Position numbers and translations under genes: made by a program. Source: Saprospiraceae bacterium (GTDB lineage Bacteria; Bacteroidota; Bacteroidia; Chitinophagales; Saprospiraceae). From it: DNA of 16,926 bases. The first letter of the stretch is position 1. Each line of letters begins with the position of its first letter. The stretch lies in NCBI GenBank assembly GCA_023300835.1, contig JALZVB010000003.1, positions 1 through 16,926 on the forward strand, given 5' to 3'. Below are positions 7,405-14,915 of this stretch, one piece after another. The notes under the pieces are model-generated. The model was not told the origin of the DNA. It made no database searches and saw only the letters and a program-made list of their open reading frames with translations.

Positions 7405-8277
7405 TTAATTAATCACCTGAACAGAAATGTTAATCACCTCAGATCCATCGAAAACCCTAATAACATACAAGCCACTATTTACATCGGAAAGTAAAATATT
7501 GCCTTCGTTGCTTGTTAGACTTTCTTTTGTTACAATTATTTTACCATCTATGTTTATTAAGGATAGCGTACCTCCGACATATGACTTAGGGAGACTATAG
7601 AATAATGTTCCAGTTGTAGGGTTGGGAAATATATTAACCTGAGGATTGACAAATTGATTTTCCTGTGTACTGGTCGTAATACAATCTAACTCTGCCGTAC
7701 CGCCAAAAGTAAGTATAACAGTATCAAGTAGTATTGTAAAGTCATTTAGAACGATATAATATATGTCTCCTGATGCGCAATCTAGAGGCGCTAGAAAGTT
7801 ATTGTCATCTAATTGACAACCTGCAGCTTCAACGAAATCAATTTCACCTTCTCTGAGTCCTGTCGCTCCTGCGCATCTGATCAGTTGTGTTGTGTCACTC
7901 TGTCCCAATGTCATTCCTGTTGCCATACATCTCGTCAATACCATATTTTGACATCCATTACTTTCACTTTTGAATACAGCAAAATCTAAGTCAGACATGG
8001 GGTTTTGCGGATTGAAAACAAAGGTTAAAGATCCTTCCTTTATTATTTCAACTTGCATCCAGAGGGAATTTCGCTCTTCCATTAAGCAGGTCCCCTCAAA
8101 GTCGAGATCTTCTTCTCCAGCCCCTATAGTTGTCACTAATTGATGTGGAGACTCACCACATAAAAAGCTTAGTGGAGTTGTGCAGTCTTTGTATTCTTGC
8201 GCATGGGTAATAAAGTGTAGGGTAGTGAGTAATATTACTAGGAATAGCTTTACTAATGGATTTGTGTTATTGTTCAT
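7405..8277 (-). CDS. Secreted protein with type A T9SS sorting domain
   Basis: This 290-residue protein has a signal peptide (about 1-26, ending FITHA before QEYK). The C-terminal T9SS type A domain (about 213-290) starts with VNIFPNPTTGTLFYS and ends in the usual beta-strands (SGLYVIRVFDGSE). The middle module (about 30-200) is cysteine-rich (Cys32, Cys40, Cys64, Cys109, Cys117, Cys135, Cys154, Cys167, Cys199). It includes SLWMQVEIIKEGSLTFVFNP then DLDFAVF, a beta-sandwich pattern seen in other surface proteins of this phylum. The protein would be exported across the outer membrane by T9SS and anchored or released there. Function of the middle part is unknown. It lies first of three neighbouring cargo genes counted from the left, each apparently a separate unit. 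Confidence 0.85.
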   Translation of the reverse strand: MNNNTNPLVKLFLVILLTTLHFITHAQEYKDCTTPLSFLCGESPHQLVTTIGAGEEDLDFEGTCLMEERNSLWMQVEIIKEGSLTFVFNPQNPMSDLDFAVFKSESNGCQNMVLTRCMATGMTLGQSDTTQLIRCAGATGLREGEIDFVEAAGCQLDDNNFLAPLDCASGDIYYIVLNDFTILLDTVILTFGGTAELDCITTSTQENQFVNPQVNIFPNPTTGTLFYSLPKSYVGGTLSLINIDGKIIVTKESLTSNEGNILLSDVNSGLYVIRVFDGSEVINISVQVIN

Positions 8278-8366
8278 GGTTTAAGACGTTTATTAATTGC
8301 TGTTTGTTGATTAGTCGTTTGTTGTGTTGCACTGAGGAAATCTATATACACATCAGTACCAAATAA

Positions 8367-8401
8367 AAAAAGAGATAAAACGTATAGTCTTATCTCTTTT
8401 T
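8367..8401 (-). terminator. Intrinsic terminator after the 227-residue T9SS cargo gene
   Basis: AAAAAGAGATAA pairs perfectly with TTATCTCTTTTT across an 11-base loop, a 12-base-pair stem. On the minus strand it is followed by further T residues. It lies 49 bases past the stop at 8450 and separates this gene from the next cargo gene. Confidence 0.75.
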
Positions 8402-8449
8402 AATTGGTAGTAAAACCATATTAGATACACATTATAGTATGTGTTATTT

Positions 8450-9133
8450 CTAGTTCTTAGTAAGTCTTAGAACGCTTATTATCTTATTGTTTTCATCAGT
8501 TAATCTTACTAAATATACACCAGCATCAAGATCTGATACATTATGTAATTGTCCTGGCACATGACTTTCTTCTATCATAAGCTTACCTACGATATTATAG
8601 ATTCTTAATCCTTCGATTTTTACATCACTATTGATTTGAAATAAATCAGAAGTTGGATTAGGGAATAAAATCATATCTCCATGATCAGATTCACTTTTAG
8701 AAACAGAAGCACAAGCAACATTTATATCTAAGCCAGTTTCCGTTAATACATTACCTTGACCATCAGACTCTGATCTAAGTGAGAACATGACATTTCCAAT
8801 ACCGCAAGTTGCATTAGGGTGGATGTAAACAGAGAATGTATAAGATGCATTAGGTTCAAGTATATTAGCTTTGGAAGAAGGGCATGTTTCTCTTCCTTCT
8901 GAGTAACCTAAATTAACATCACATACACTAAATCCCCAATCGTCTTGAGTATCCGTTCTTGTAATGTCCCAGAAGAATTCAGCATCAGTCGCTGAGTTAT
9001 TTGTAATATCAAGTTTCACATTGACTCTGTCGCCGCCCTGAGCTGCTTTTAAACTGCTTACATTGCTGATTGTTAACTGACTAAAACCAACATTCGTGAA
9101 AAATAATAAAGCTAAAAGTAAAGTTTGTTTCAT
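8450..9133 (-). CDS. Secreted protein with type A T9SS sorting domain, 227 residues
   Basis: A signal peptide (about 1-18, ending NVGFS) precedes a beta-rich domain of about 130 residues that resembles an Ig-like or DUF-type sandwich (VNVKLDITNNSATDAEFFWD at 37-56). It has four cysteines (Cys71, Cys84, Cys110, Cys141) that could form two disulfides. The C-terminal domain (about 154-227) starts ILFPNPTSDLFQI and contains the IYNIVGKLM and DAGVYLVRL strands of type A T9SS signals. No enzyme motif is seen, so a surface or released structural protein is the best guess. It has its own -7-like element upstream and its own terminator downstream. Confidence 0.85.
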   Translation of the reverse strand: MKQTLLLALLFFTNVGFSQLTISNVSSLKAAQGGDRVNVKLDITNNSATDAEFFWDITRTDTQDDWGFSVCDVNLGYSEGRETCPSSKANILEPNASYTFSVYIHPNATCGIGNVMFSLRSESDGQGNVLTETGLDINVACASVSKSESDHGDMILFPNPTSDLFQINSDVKIEGLRIYNIVGKLMIEESHVPGQLHNVSDLDAGVYLVRLTDENNKIISVLRLTKN

Positions 9134-9150
9134 GCGATCCTGATTTGTTC

Positions 9151-9158
9151 CAAAGATA
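9151..9158 (-). promoter_or_regulatory. Candidate -7 element for the 227-residue T9SS cargo gene
   Basis: The minus strand reads TATCTTTG, an exact TAnnTTTG match 17 bases before the ATG at 9133. A second match, TAAATTTG, lies at 9211-9218. Neither has an obvious TTTG at the expected -33 spacing, so which, if either, is used is open. Confidence 0.35.
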
Positions 9159-9253
9159 GTTATAACTACCCAATATATTTTCTTAATACATCGTTAATGT
9201 CTGATTACACCAAATTTAGTAAAAAAACTACAGATTTCATAAGGTTTTTCTGA

Positions 9254-11191
9254 TTAGAGAACAATGATTCTCCTTGTTACTACTATTGCGTTAACTTCTA
9301 TTTTTAGAAAATAGCTGCCTGGAATCAGATCTTTTATCGATAATTTAACTGGTAACCCTTTTTTAATATGCTTAAGCTGCTGGTTTACAACCTGTTGTCC
9401 ATAAACGTTGTAGATAGAAACGCTTGCATTGCCATCTAATGATAAGTCGGACGTAATGTTAATTTCGTTATATGTGGGGTTAGGGAAGATCTTGATTCCC
9501 AGTAAATTTTGTTCTTCTATGGCATTGGGTTCAGTTTCCAGTTCTACCTCTATTGCATTTAATATTTCTCCAGTGGTATTATCAATGGCAATAAGCACCA
9601 TCGAAATATTGTCTGCATTGTAAGCAGATGGGATTGTATATTTAAATTCAAATGAAGAGCTTTCTCCAAACGTTAGATTTCCTATAGAGGCTGAAAGTCC
9701 ATCATAACCTCCAATAACCTCTCTTGCTACGTCATTATATACAATTTCTGATGGTAGTATAGGATCTGACAAGTCTTTCCAATTAACGCCTTCATTGTCT
9801 ATCAAGTCAATGGCAAATGTTCTATCACTGAAACCATTAGACTGAGCAAAACCATCATCTGTACCTGAGACGTTGTCTTCTTTAATTACCAAAGCTAACC
9901 TGTGTTCCTCAGAATCTAATGTTGTGAAAGCCTCCGTAGATGCTATTACAGCTATAGTTCTTGTAGTAGGTTCGTATTCTTGACTTAAGCTGAGTGACAA
10001 TGGTGTAACACCATTAACATTGGAGAAATAGTAGCTTTCTGCTTCATCTAAACCTATAGGAGCAGCTTTTCTGTCATACGTTGCCGTAGGAAATCCTGTA
10101 AAGAGGTTACTATTCTCTGTGCCCAATCTATAAGGCACATTCTCCATAGGATCATCCGCATGCACTGCTATCGCAATAAGGTCTGATTTGAAATTTGCTT
10201 GTAATATCTCTATGTTTACTCTTGTCTCTGGACATAATCCGCAAGAAGTTGATGTAATATCCTCAACTACAATGTTCCGCTTGGGTGAATTCAATACAGT
10301 ATATGTTGTTACCGTGAATTTCTCGGCTTGATTGAGGACGGCGCTATTGATTTCCCTAACAAATAATTCTATATCGTTACGTTGTGATGACAACAAGTTT
10401 AGTTCTTTTCCAATGTCCATAGTTGTTGTAGAACCTGGAACAAGGTCAATGTCAGACTGTGATACTTCCTTTACTACACCATTGATATCTATGTTGAAAA
10501 CAATATCTGTGATGGTTTCAGCTCCGTTATTGTTTAATTCAACGAATAATTCTGAATCAAAGTCGTTTTGGTACCTTGGTGCAGATAATGAAAGAACATT
10601 CAGTGAAGCTGAGTCGTTTTTTCGAGAAATAAGAAAATCATCAATTACAAGTGCATATCCCGCTGTTGAATTATGATGAAAAGCGATTCTTATTGAGCCA
10701 CTATATGTTGATAGATCAATACTACGTAACCCCTCTATTAAAGATTCACTATTTACATTCAATATTATATTGTTGAAGTCGTCAATATCGCTTCCCCCAT
10801 TAGAGATTCTTACAGTATATGAGTCTGTTTTTGAATCTATTCCTCCTAAGGAAAATGCGGACCAACTTAATACTGTACTATTTTCACCAAGATCGATTAG
10901 TGGTGAGACTAACCAATTATCTGCTGCACCTCCTTGTTTAAAATCTGCGACAGCTATAGCTCTATAATCGGTAGGTCCTTGTAGAGGAACAACTGAAAAA
11001 CCTCCTGGAAACCCCAAGAAATCATCGCTCAATTCCAGTTCATCAATATCAAAAGTGATAAAGTCCGCTAGATCAGCAGTCTGAAAGCCTTGGTAGTATA
11101 AGGTGTCTTGCCCTTGGGTTGAATTAGTTAAGCCAATAAAGAAAGTAAGACCTAAAATCCAACTTGCAACGTGTAATCTACTAATAATCAT
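9254..11191 (-). CDS. T9SS cargo protein with choice-of-anchor J and Omp28/thioredoxin-like modules
   Basis: This 645-residue protein has a signal peptide (about 1-27), then a cleaved-adhesin/choice-of-anchor-J beta-sandwich (about 29-190: LYYQGFQTADL, DNWLVSPLIDLG, then LVIDDFLIS). A linking Ig-like region covers about 195-300. Residues 305-540 resemble Omp28-related proteins, opening with RNIVVEDITSTSCGLCPETR, whose CGLC (Cys317, Cys320) sits where a thioredoxin-fold CxxC would be, followed by IAIAVHADDP and FTGFPTATYDR, whose proline matches the cis-proline region. The type A T9SS domain occupies about 566-645 (IKIFPNPTYNEINIT). It is probably a surface-exposed or released protein. Whether the CGLC pair is redox active is unknown. 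No strong terminator was found after its stop. Confidence 0.87.
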   Translation of the reverse strand: MIISRLHVASWILGLTFFIGLTNSTQGQDTLYYQGFQTADLADFITFDIDELELSDDFLGFPGGFSVVPLQGPTDYRAIAVADFKQGGAADNWLVSPLIDLGENSTVLSWSAFSLGGIDSKTDSYTVRISNGGSDIDDFNNIILNVNSESLIEGLRSIDLSTYSGSIRIAFHHNSTAGYALVIDDFLISRKNDSASLNVLSLSAPRYQNDFDSELFVELNNNGAETITDIVFNIDINGVVKEVSQSDIDLVPGSTTTMDIGKELNLLSSQRNDIELFVREINSAVLNQAEKFTVTTYTVLNSPKRNIVVEDITSTSCGLCPETRVNIEILQANFKSDLIAIAVHADDPMENVPYRLGTENSNLFTGFPTATYDRKAAPIGLDEAESYYFSNVNGVTPLSLSLSQEYEPTTRTIAVIASTEAFTTLDSEEHRLALVIKEDNVSGTDDGFAQSNGFSDRTFAIDLIDNEGVNWKDLSDPILPSEIVYNDVAREVIGGYDGLSASIGNLTFGESSSFEFKYTIPSAYNADNISMVLIAIDNTTGEILNAIEVELETEPNAIEEQNLLGIKIFPNPTYNEINITSDLSLDGNASVSIYNVYGQQVVNQQLKHIKKGLPVKLSIKDLIPGSYFLKIEVNAIVVTRRIIVL

Positions 11192-11761
11192 ATGCTAATA
11201 TATGTTTAAAATATCTAATTTGTTATTAATTTCTTTTTCACAACCTATTTATTTACACCACTTAATTTTATATTGTATCATACATTATGTTAATGTGCTG
11301 ACTAGATATAAGGTAATCAAAATGTAATTCATAAATTAAGGTTACATCTATTAACTATTCTTTGTGTATAGCAGAAAATTAAAATTTTTCTTAAACCAAT
11401 AGATGGAATTTATAATTCATTGTTATTCAATTGATTAGATCTGAAAAATTACGGAACGATACACAATGAATGACTTTTAATACCAACTTGATTCAGCATG
11501 AGATCCTAATCTGAGATCTGAGAACAGATATTAAGCTTGTTTAGTTATAAATGCGTTTTTGGGGATGCATACCTGCTTTTTAGTGTAACTTAGCCGCAAC
11601 AATTAAAAGTGTAAACTACTTTGCACCATAGATTTATTACCAGCACATAACCTCAAAATCACCTTACTTTCGTAATCTAACTTTCCCAAAAGCTAGCAAT
11701 AATCTATTTTGAATTTATCTATCCCTTTTTAAATTCTTAATATATGAGAAGGTCATTATAG
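11192..11761. other. Divergent intergenic region, 570 bases
   Basis: This region separates the divergent starts of the 645-residue T9SS gene and the haem peroxidase gene and must hold both promoters. It is very AT-rich. I find no exact TAnnTTTG at a convincing place, no long inverted repeat and no convincing small gene. A short direct repeat (TCTGAGA twice, around 11512-11525) is the only pattern noted. Confidence 0.6.
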
Positions 11762-13465
11762 ATGAATTGCATACCCAAAACGTTTCTTACGCTTACTATA
11801 ATTGCTTGGACTTATTGTTTTACGGCACAGATACATGCTCAGGAAGCTGTAATTGTCAATGGAAAATCAGTTACACATATACCTAGAAAAGATAAAACAC
11901 TATTAAGAACTGCTGGTTGCCCAAGAGCGGTGCATAGAACCATAGATGGGACATGTAATAATTTAAGTTCTACAGAAACCTGGGAATATGGCGCAAGTGA
12001 TATCGGACTTGAGAGATATTTTCCTGCTGATTATGCAGATGGGCTCAACACTATAATCGAAAATAGAGCTAACCCAAGGCATATATCTAATTTACTTCTT
12101 TCGCAAGAATATCCAATTCCTAATAAATTGGGTCTAAGTAGTATGGTATTTACTTGGGGGCAATTTTTAGATCATGACATAACTATATCTCCAGAGGCAG
12201 AGATAGAAATCGAGAACATTCCATTACCATTGGATGAGGATGTATTTACCTCAGCTATTAAATTCAAACGATCAAAAGTTCATCCGGGATCAGGAATAGA
12301 AAAACCAAGAACTCAAACGAATCTCATTACAGCCTGGATAGATGGATCTAATGTATATGGATCTGAACTTACAAGAGCCAATTGGTTAAGAACATTTAAA
12401 GGCGGAAAGTTAAAAACATCTAATGGCAACCTTCTTCCTTACAATACTTTAGATGGACAGAAAACAAGTAATATAGATGCCAATGCGCCTAGTATGGCAG
12501 GAGATAATGAAGGCACTACTAAGATATTTGTTGCAGGAGATGTACGAGCTTCTGAGCAACCGGGACTCACCGCATTACATACTATTTTTGTGAGAGAACA
12601 TAATCGTATATGTGATGAACAAGCATCAAGTAATCTATCAGATCAAGCGATATACCAGTTTGCTAGAAAACGAGTAAGTGGACTTATACAGAAGATTACC
12701 TATGAGGAATTTCTTCCTGCCATGGGGATACATACGCAAGACTATAGTGGATACAATGATAAATTAAATCCTAATATCAGAACTGAGTTTTCTACAGCTG
12801 CATATAGATTAGGCCATACGATGGTAACTGACAAGATGAATCTGTTAGGTCCAGGCGGAAATCTAATAGAGCAGAAAAGTTTATTTGAATGCTTTTTCAA
12901 TCCAAGTATCATAGAGAATAATGGCATAGAAAGTATATTATATGGCTTAAGTGAGCAAACGCAAGAAGAAGTAGACCCTTTTATAACTAATGCACTTAGG
13001 AACTTTCTTTTCCCAATATTTGGCACTGCCAATGTATTCGGATTAGACCTTGGAAGTCTTAATATACAACGGGGTAGGGATCATGGGTTACCCGATTTCT
13101 TAACTATGAAAGATGTAACCAATTGTAAACCTATATTAAGTTTTTCTGATATCAACCCTGATCCTGTCATTAGTGATCGGCTTTCACAGGCCTACAATAA
13201 TAACCTAGATGATATAGACTTATGGGTAGGATTACTTGTTGAGAAAAAATTACCTGGTTCATCTTTTGGGGCCAGTCTATCACAGATATTAACCAAGCAA
13301 TTTGAAGACCTAAGAGATGGTGATTTTTATTACTATGAGAATGATCCCGCATTGCATTGGACAGAGATAGAAGCGCTTCAGTCAACAATCTTGTCAGATG
13401 TATTCGCAAGAAATACAAGCTATACTGTTTTCCAAAACAATCGAGACCTATTCTTTACTAATTAG
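11762..13465 (+). CDS. Secreted animal-type haem peroxidase (peroxinectin/peroxicin-like)
   Basis: This 567-residue protein has a signal peptide (about 1-26, ending QIHAQ) and a full animal haem peroxidase domain (about 50-550). Compared with myeloperoxidase, the key residues are present: distal Gln134 and His138 in GQFLDHDIT, the ester-link aspartate Asp137, calcium ligand Asp139 and the calcium loop TAWIDGS (Thr190, Trp192, Asp194, Ser196). Also present are distal Arg262 and ester-link Glu265 in RASEQPGLTALHT, proximal His352 in AYRLGHTM, and its partner Asn434 in LNIQRGRDHGLPD. The myeloperoxidase sulfonium methionine is Gln266. It would use hydrogen peroxide to oxidise halides, thiocyanate or phenolics outside the cytoplasm. 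It has no T9SS domain, so export beyond the periplasm is unproven. It is the only clear plus-strand gene, convergent with nadC. Confidence 0.95.
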   Translation: MNCIPKTFLTLTIIAWTYCFTAQIHAQEAVIVNGKSVTHIPRKDKTLLRTAGCPRAVHRTIDGTCNNLSSTETWEYGASDIGLERYFPADYADGLNTIIENRANPRHISNLLLSQEYPIPNKLGLSSMVFTWGQFLDHDITISPEAEIEIENIPLPLDEDVFTSAIKFKRSKVHPGSGIEKPRTQTNLITAWIDGSNVYGSELTRANWLRTFKGGKLKTSNGNLLPYNTLDGQKTSNIDANAPSMAGDNEGTTKIFVAGDVRASEQPGLTALHTIFVREHNRICDEQASSNLSDQAIYQFARKRVSGLIQKITYEEFLPAMGIHTQDYSGYNDKLNPNIRTEFSTAAYRLGHTMVTDKMNLLGPGGNLIEQKSLFECFFNPSIIENNGIESILYGLSEQTQEEVDPFITNALRNFLFPIFGTANVFGLDLGSLNIQRGRDHGLPDFLTMKDVTNCKPILSFSDINPDPVISDRLSQAYNNNLDDIDLWVGLLVEKKLPGSSFGASLSQILTKQFEDLRDGDFYYYENDPALHWTEIEALQSTILSDVFARNTSYTVFQNNRDLFFTN

Positions 13466-13492
13466 ACTTGTTCCATTATTTAAAGGGAATTA

Positions 13493-14350
13493 TCAGTCTT
13501 TTTTTACCTTAAGACTCATGTCCAGGGACCCTGCTGAATGTGTTAGTGCACCTACTGATATATAATTGACACCTGTCTCTGCAATAGCCCTTACTGTCGT
13601 TAGGTTAACCCCACCGGATGCCTCAGATTGAAAGCGACTTCCTATAATTTTAACAGCTCTTTCTAGCATTGATAACTCAAAGTTGTCTAGCATAATTCTT
13701 GTAATTCCTCCCGCTTCCATGACTTCATTGAGTTCTTCAAGATTTCTTACCTCTACTGTTATACCTAGGTCTTTCTTATTGAGAGAAAGGTAATCTTTAA
13801 CCTTAGTAATAGCTGAGGTAATATCTCCGCAAGCATCGATGTGGTTATCTTTAATCATGATCCAGTCATATAGACCATCTCGATAATTGGTACATCCTCC
13901 TACTCTGACCGCCCATTTCTCTAGAAAACGAAGCAACGGAGTCGTCTTACGCGTATCTAAAATAGTCACATCAAGGTCTGCTACAAGATCAGCAAATTTT
14001 CTACTCATCGTCGATACGCCACTCAATCGTTGCATGGTATTGAGTACAAGGCGTTCTCCTTTAAGTAGATTCTGAGATCCACAAGTAACCTCAAATGCGA
14101 TGTCGCCGTACTTAACAGGCGTACCGTCATCAATAAATTTATTAAAAGTACAGTTAGGGTCTAACTTATGAAAGACATACTCCGCAAATGCAACACCTGC
14201 AATCACGCCTTCATCTTTGACAATTAGCTTGGCGGTATCTGTTGACTCCGGGCTTATGCATGCTAGTGATGTATGGTCACCATCTTTTACATCTTCTCTG
14301 AGAGCAGCATTGATAAATGCGTCTAATAGGGTCTTGCTTATTCCTTCCAC
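13493..14350 (-). CDS. nadC: Nicotinate-nucleotide pyrophosphorylase (carboxylating), quinolinate phosphoribosyltransferase
   Basis: The enzyme makes nicotinate mononucleotide from quinolinate and PRPP, releasing CO2, in de novo NAD synthesis. The 285-residue length and motifs fit the family: LREDVKDGDHTS (17-28), GERLVLNTMQRLSGVST (98-114), DTRKTTP (132-138), GGCTNYRDGLYDWIMIKDNH (151-170), LDNF (221-224), EASGGV (243-248) and SVGALTHS (265-272). The usual NHR in the PRPP/quinolinate site reads NYR here (Tyr156), and the third Gly of GGG is Cys153. The start codon is GTG at 14350, which gives the expected N-terminus. Its stop lies 27 bases from the convergent peroxidase stop, with no visible terminator between. 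No nadA or nadB is in the window. Confidence 0.95.
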   Translation of the reverse strand: MEGISKTLLDAFINAALREDVKDGDHTSLACISPESTDTAKLIVKDEGVIAGVAFAEYVFHKLDPNCTFNKFIDDGTPVKYGDIAFEVTCGSQNLLKGERLVLNTMQRLSGVSTMSRKFADLVADLDVTILDTRKTTPLLRFLEKWAVRVGGCTNYRDGLYDWIMIKDNHIDACGDITSAITKVKDYLSLNKKDLGITVEVRNLEELNEVMEAGGITRIMLDNFELSMLERAVKIIGSRFQSEASGGVNLTTVRAIAETGVNYISVGALTHSAGSLDMSLKVKKD

Positions 14351-14367
14351 TTTATAAATTTATGACT

Positions 14368-14375
14368 CAAAAGTA
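14368..14375 (-). promoter_or_regulatory. nadC: Candidate -7 element for nadC
   Basis: The minus strand reads TACTTTTG, matching TAnnTTTG, 17 bases before the GTG start of nadC. The -33 position is only T-rich. It lies downstream of the terminator at 14441-14469, which fits nadC being a separate transcription unit. Confidence 0.35.
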
Positions 14376-14440
14376 ATAAATTCCAAAGGAGATAAAATCA
14401 GAATAAAGTTAATATAGCATACTTAGGCTGTGCAAAAAAA

Positions 14441-14469
14441 ATAAAGGCTGGAAAAATTCCAGCCTTTAT
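14441..14469 (-). terminator. Strong intrinsic terminator of the 35-residue membrane protein gene
   Basis: The minus strand reads a perfect 13-base-pair stem, ATAAAGGCTGGAA and its complement, with a 3-base loop, followed by a run of seven T (14434-14440). It is the strongest terminator in the window and lies 19 bases after the stop at 14489. Confidence 0.92.
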
Positions 14470-14488
14470 CACTTAAATTGAGTAAACC

Positions 14489-14596
14489 TTAGCTTGGATA
14501 GCTCATAATTAGAAAACTTAAAAGTAAGCCTGAAAAAATGAGAACCAGCCAAAATCGCATATCCGTTAGGATATTCTGATCCTTTTCATGAATCAT
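14489..14596 (-). CDS. Small single-span membrane protein, 35 residues
   Basis: The frame runs from ATG at 14596 to TAA at 14489. The protein begins MIHEKDQNILTDMRFW, a charged segment of about 14 residues, and continues as a hydrophobic helix (about residues 15-31, LVLIFSGLLLSFLIM) ending in SYPS. Two things argue it is real: the clean division into a polar head and one membrane span, and a strong intrinsic terminator 19 bases after the stop on the same strand, in an interval with no other gene for it to serve. The leader before the ATG is A/C-rich, as expected where Shine-Dalgarno sites are weak. I do not recognise the family. It could be a small subunit of a membrane complex or a regulatory peptide; nothing here decides. 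Confidence 0.65.
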   Translation of the reverse strand: MIHEKDQNILTDMRFWLVLIFSGLLLSFLIMSYPS

Positions 14597-14915
14597 GTGT
14601 GAGTTTGGTTTTGGTTATTAAATATGAGTTAAAAACGGAGGTTAGCCGCTTATATTAACTAGTATGCCAAAAAAGATACCATATGGAAATCTCTATATAT
14701 GAGCTATAAACTTATTAGGTACATGAAAATCAGGTAGTAGTTGTATGCGATAATAGACATATCTATTGTCGTCTGTCAACAAGCTCATTACGTGTACCTC
14801 ATATTAAACATGTGGTTAATGATTGCTTTAATCACATCTGATAAATACCCTAAATATTTAGAAGATATTTTTATTCAGGTCACTAGTAAACCCTCCTACA
14901 GAATATTAAACATAA
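14597..14915. other. Intergenic region, 319 bases
   Basis: This is the leader of the small membrane protein gene plus the 3' flank of pyrD. It contains the inverted repeat at 14748-14771. A 31-codon minus-strand frame (14693-14788) and a plus-strand frame overlapping the pyrD end show no support beyond being open. No clear promoter consensus or pyrD terminator was found. Confidence 0.55.
14748..14771. repeat. Inverted repeat, 10-base arms
   Basis: CGATAATAGA-CATA-TCTATTGTCG has arms complementary at 9 of 10 positions, with the tenth a G-T pair on the plus strand. No T-run follows, so it is more likely a protein-binding site or RNA structure in the leader of the small membrane protein gene than a terminator. 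Confidence 0.4.

Noticed and set aside
9996..10009. TGGTGTAACACCA palindrome.
   Set aside because: It lies inside the coding sequence of the 645-residue T9SS gene, where a short palindrome is readily explained by chance.
10332..10676. 114-codon plus-strand frame inside the 645-residue T9SS gene.
   Set aside because: It is antisense to a gene with well-supported domains; its length reflects the codon bias of the real gene.
14693..14788. 31-codon minus-strand frame upstream of the 35-residue membrane protein gene.
   Set aside because: It has no terminator, no membrane or domain pattern, and overlaps the inverted repeat; unlike the 14489-14596 frame, nothing but an open frame supports it.
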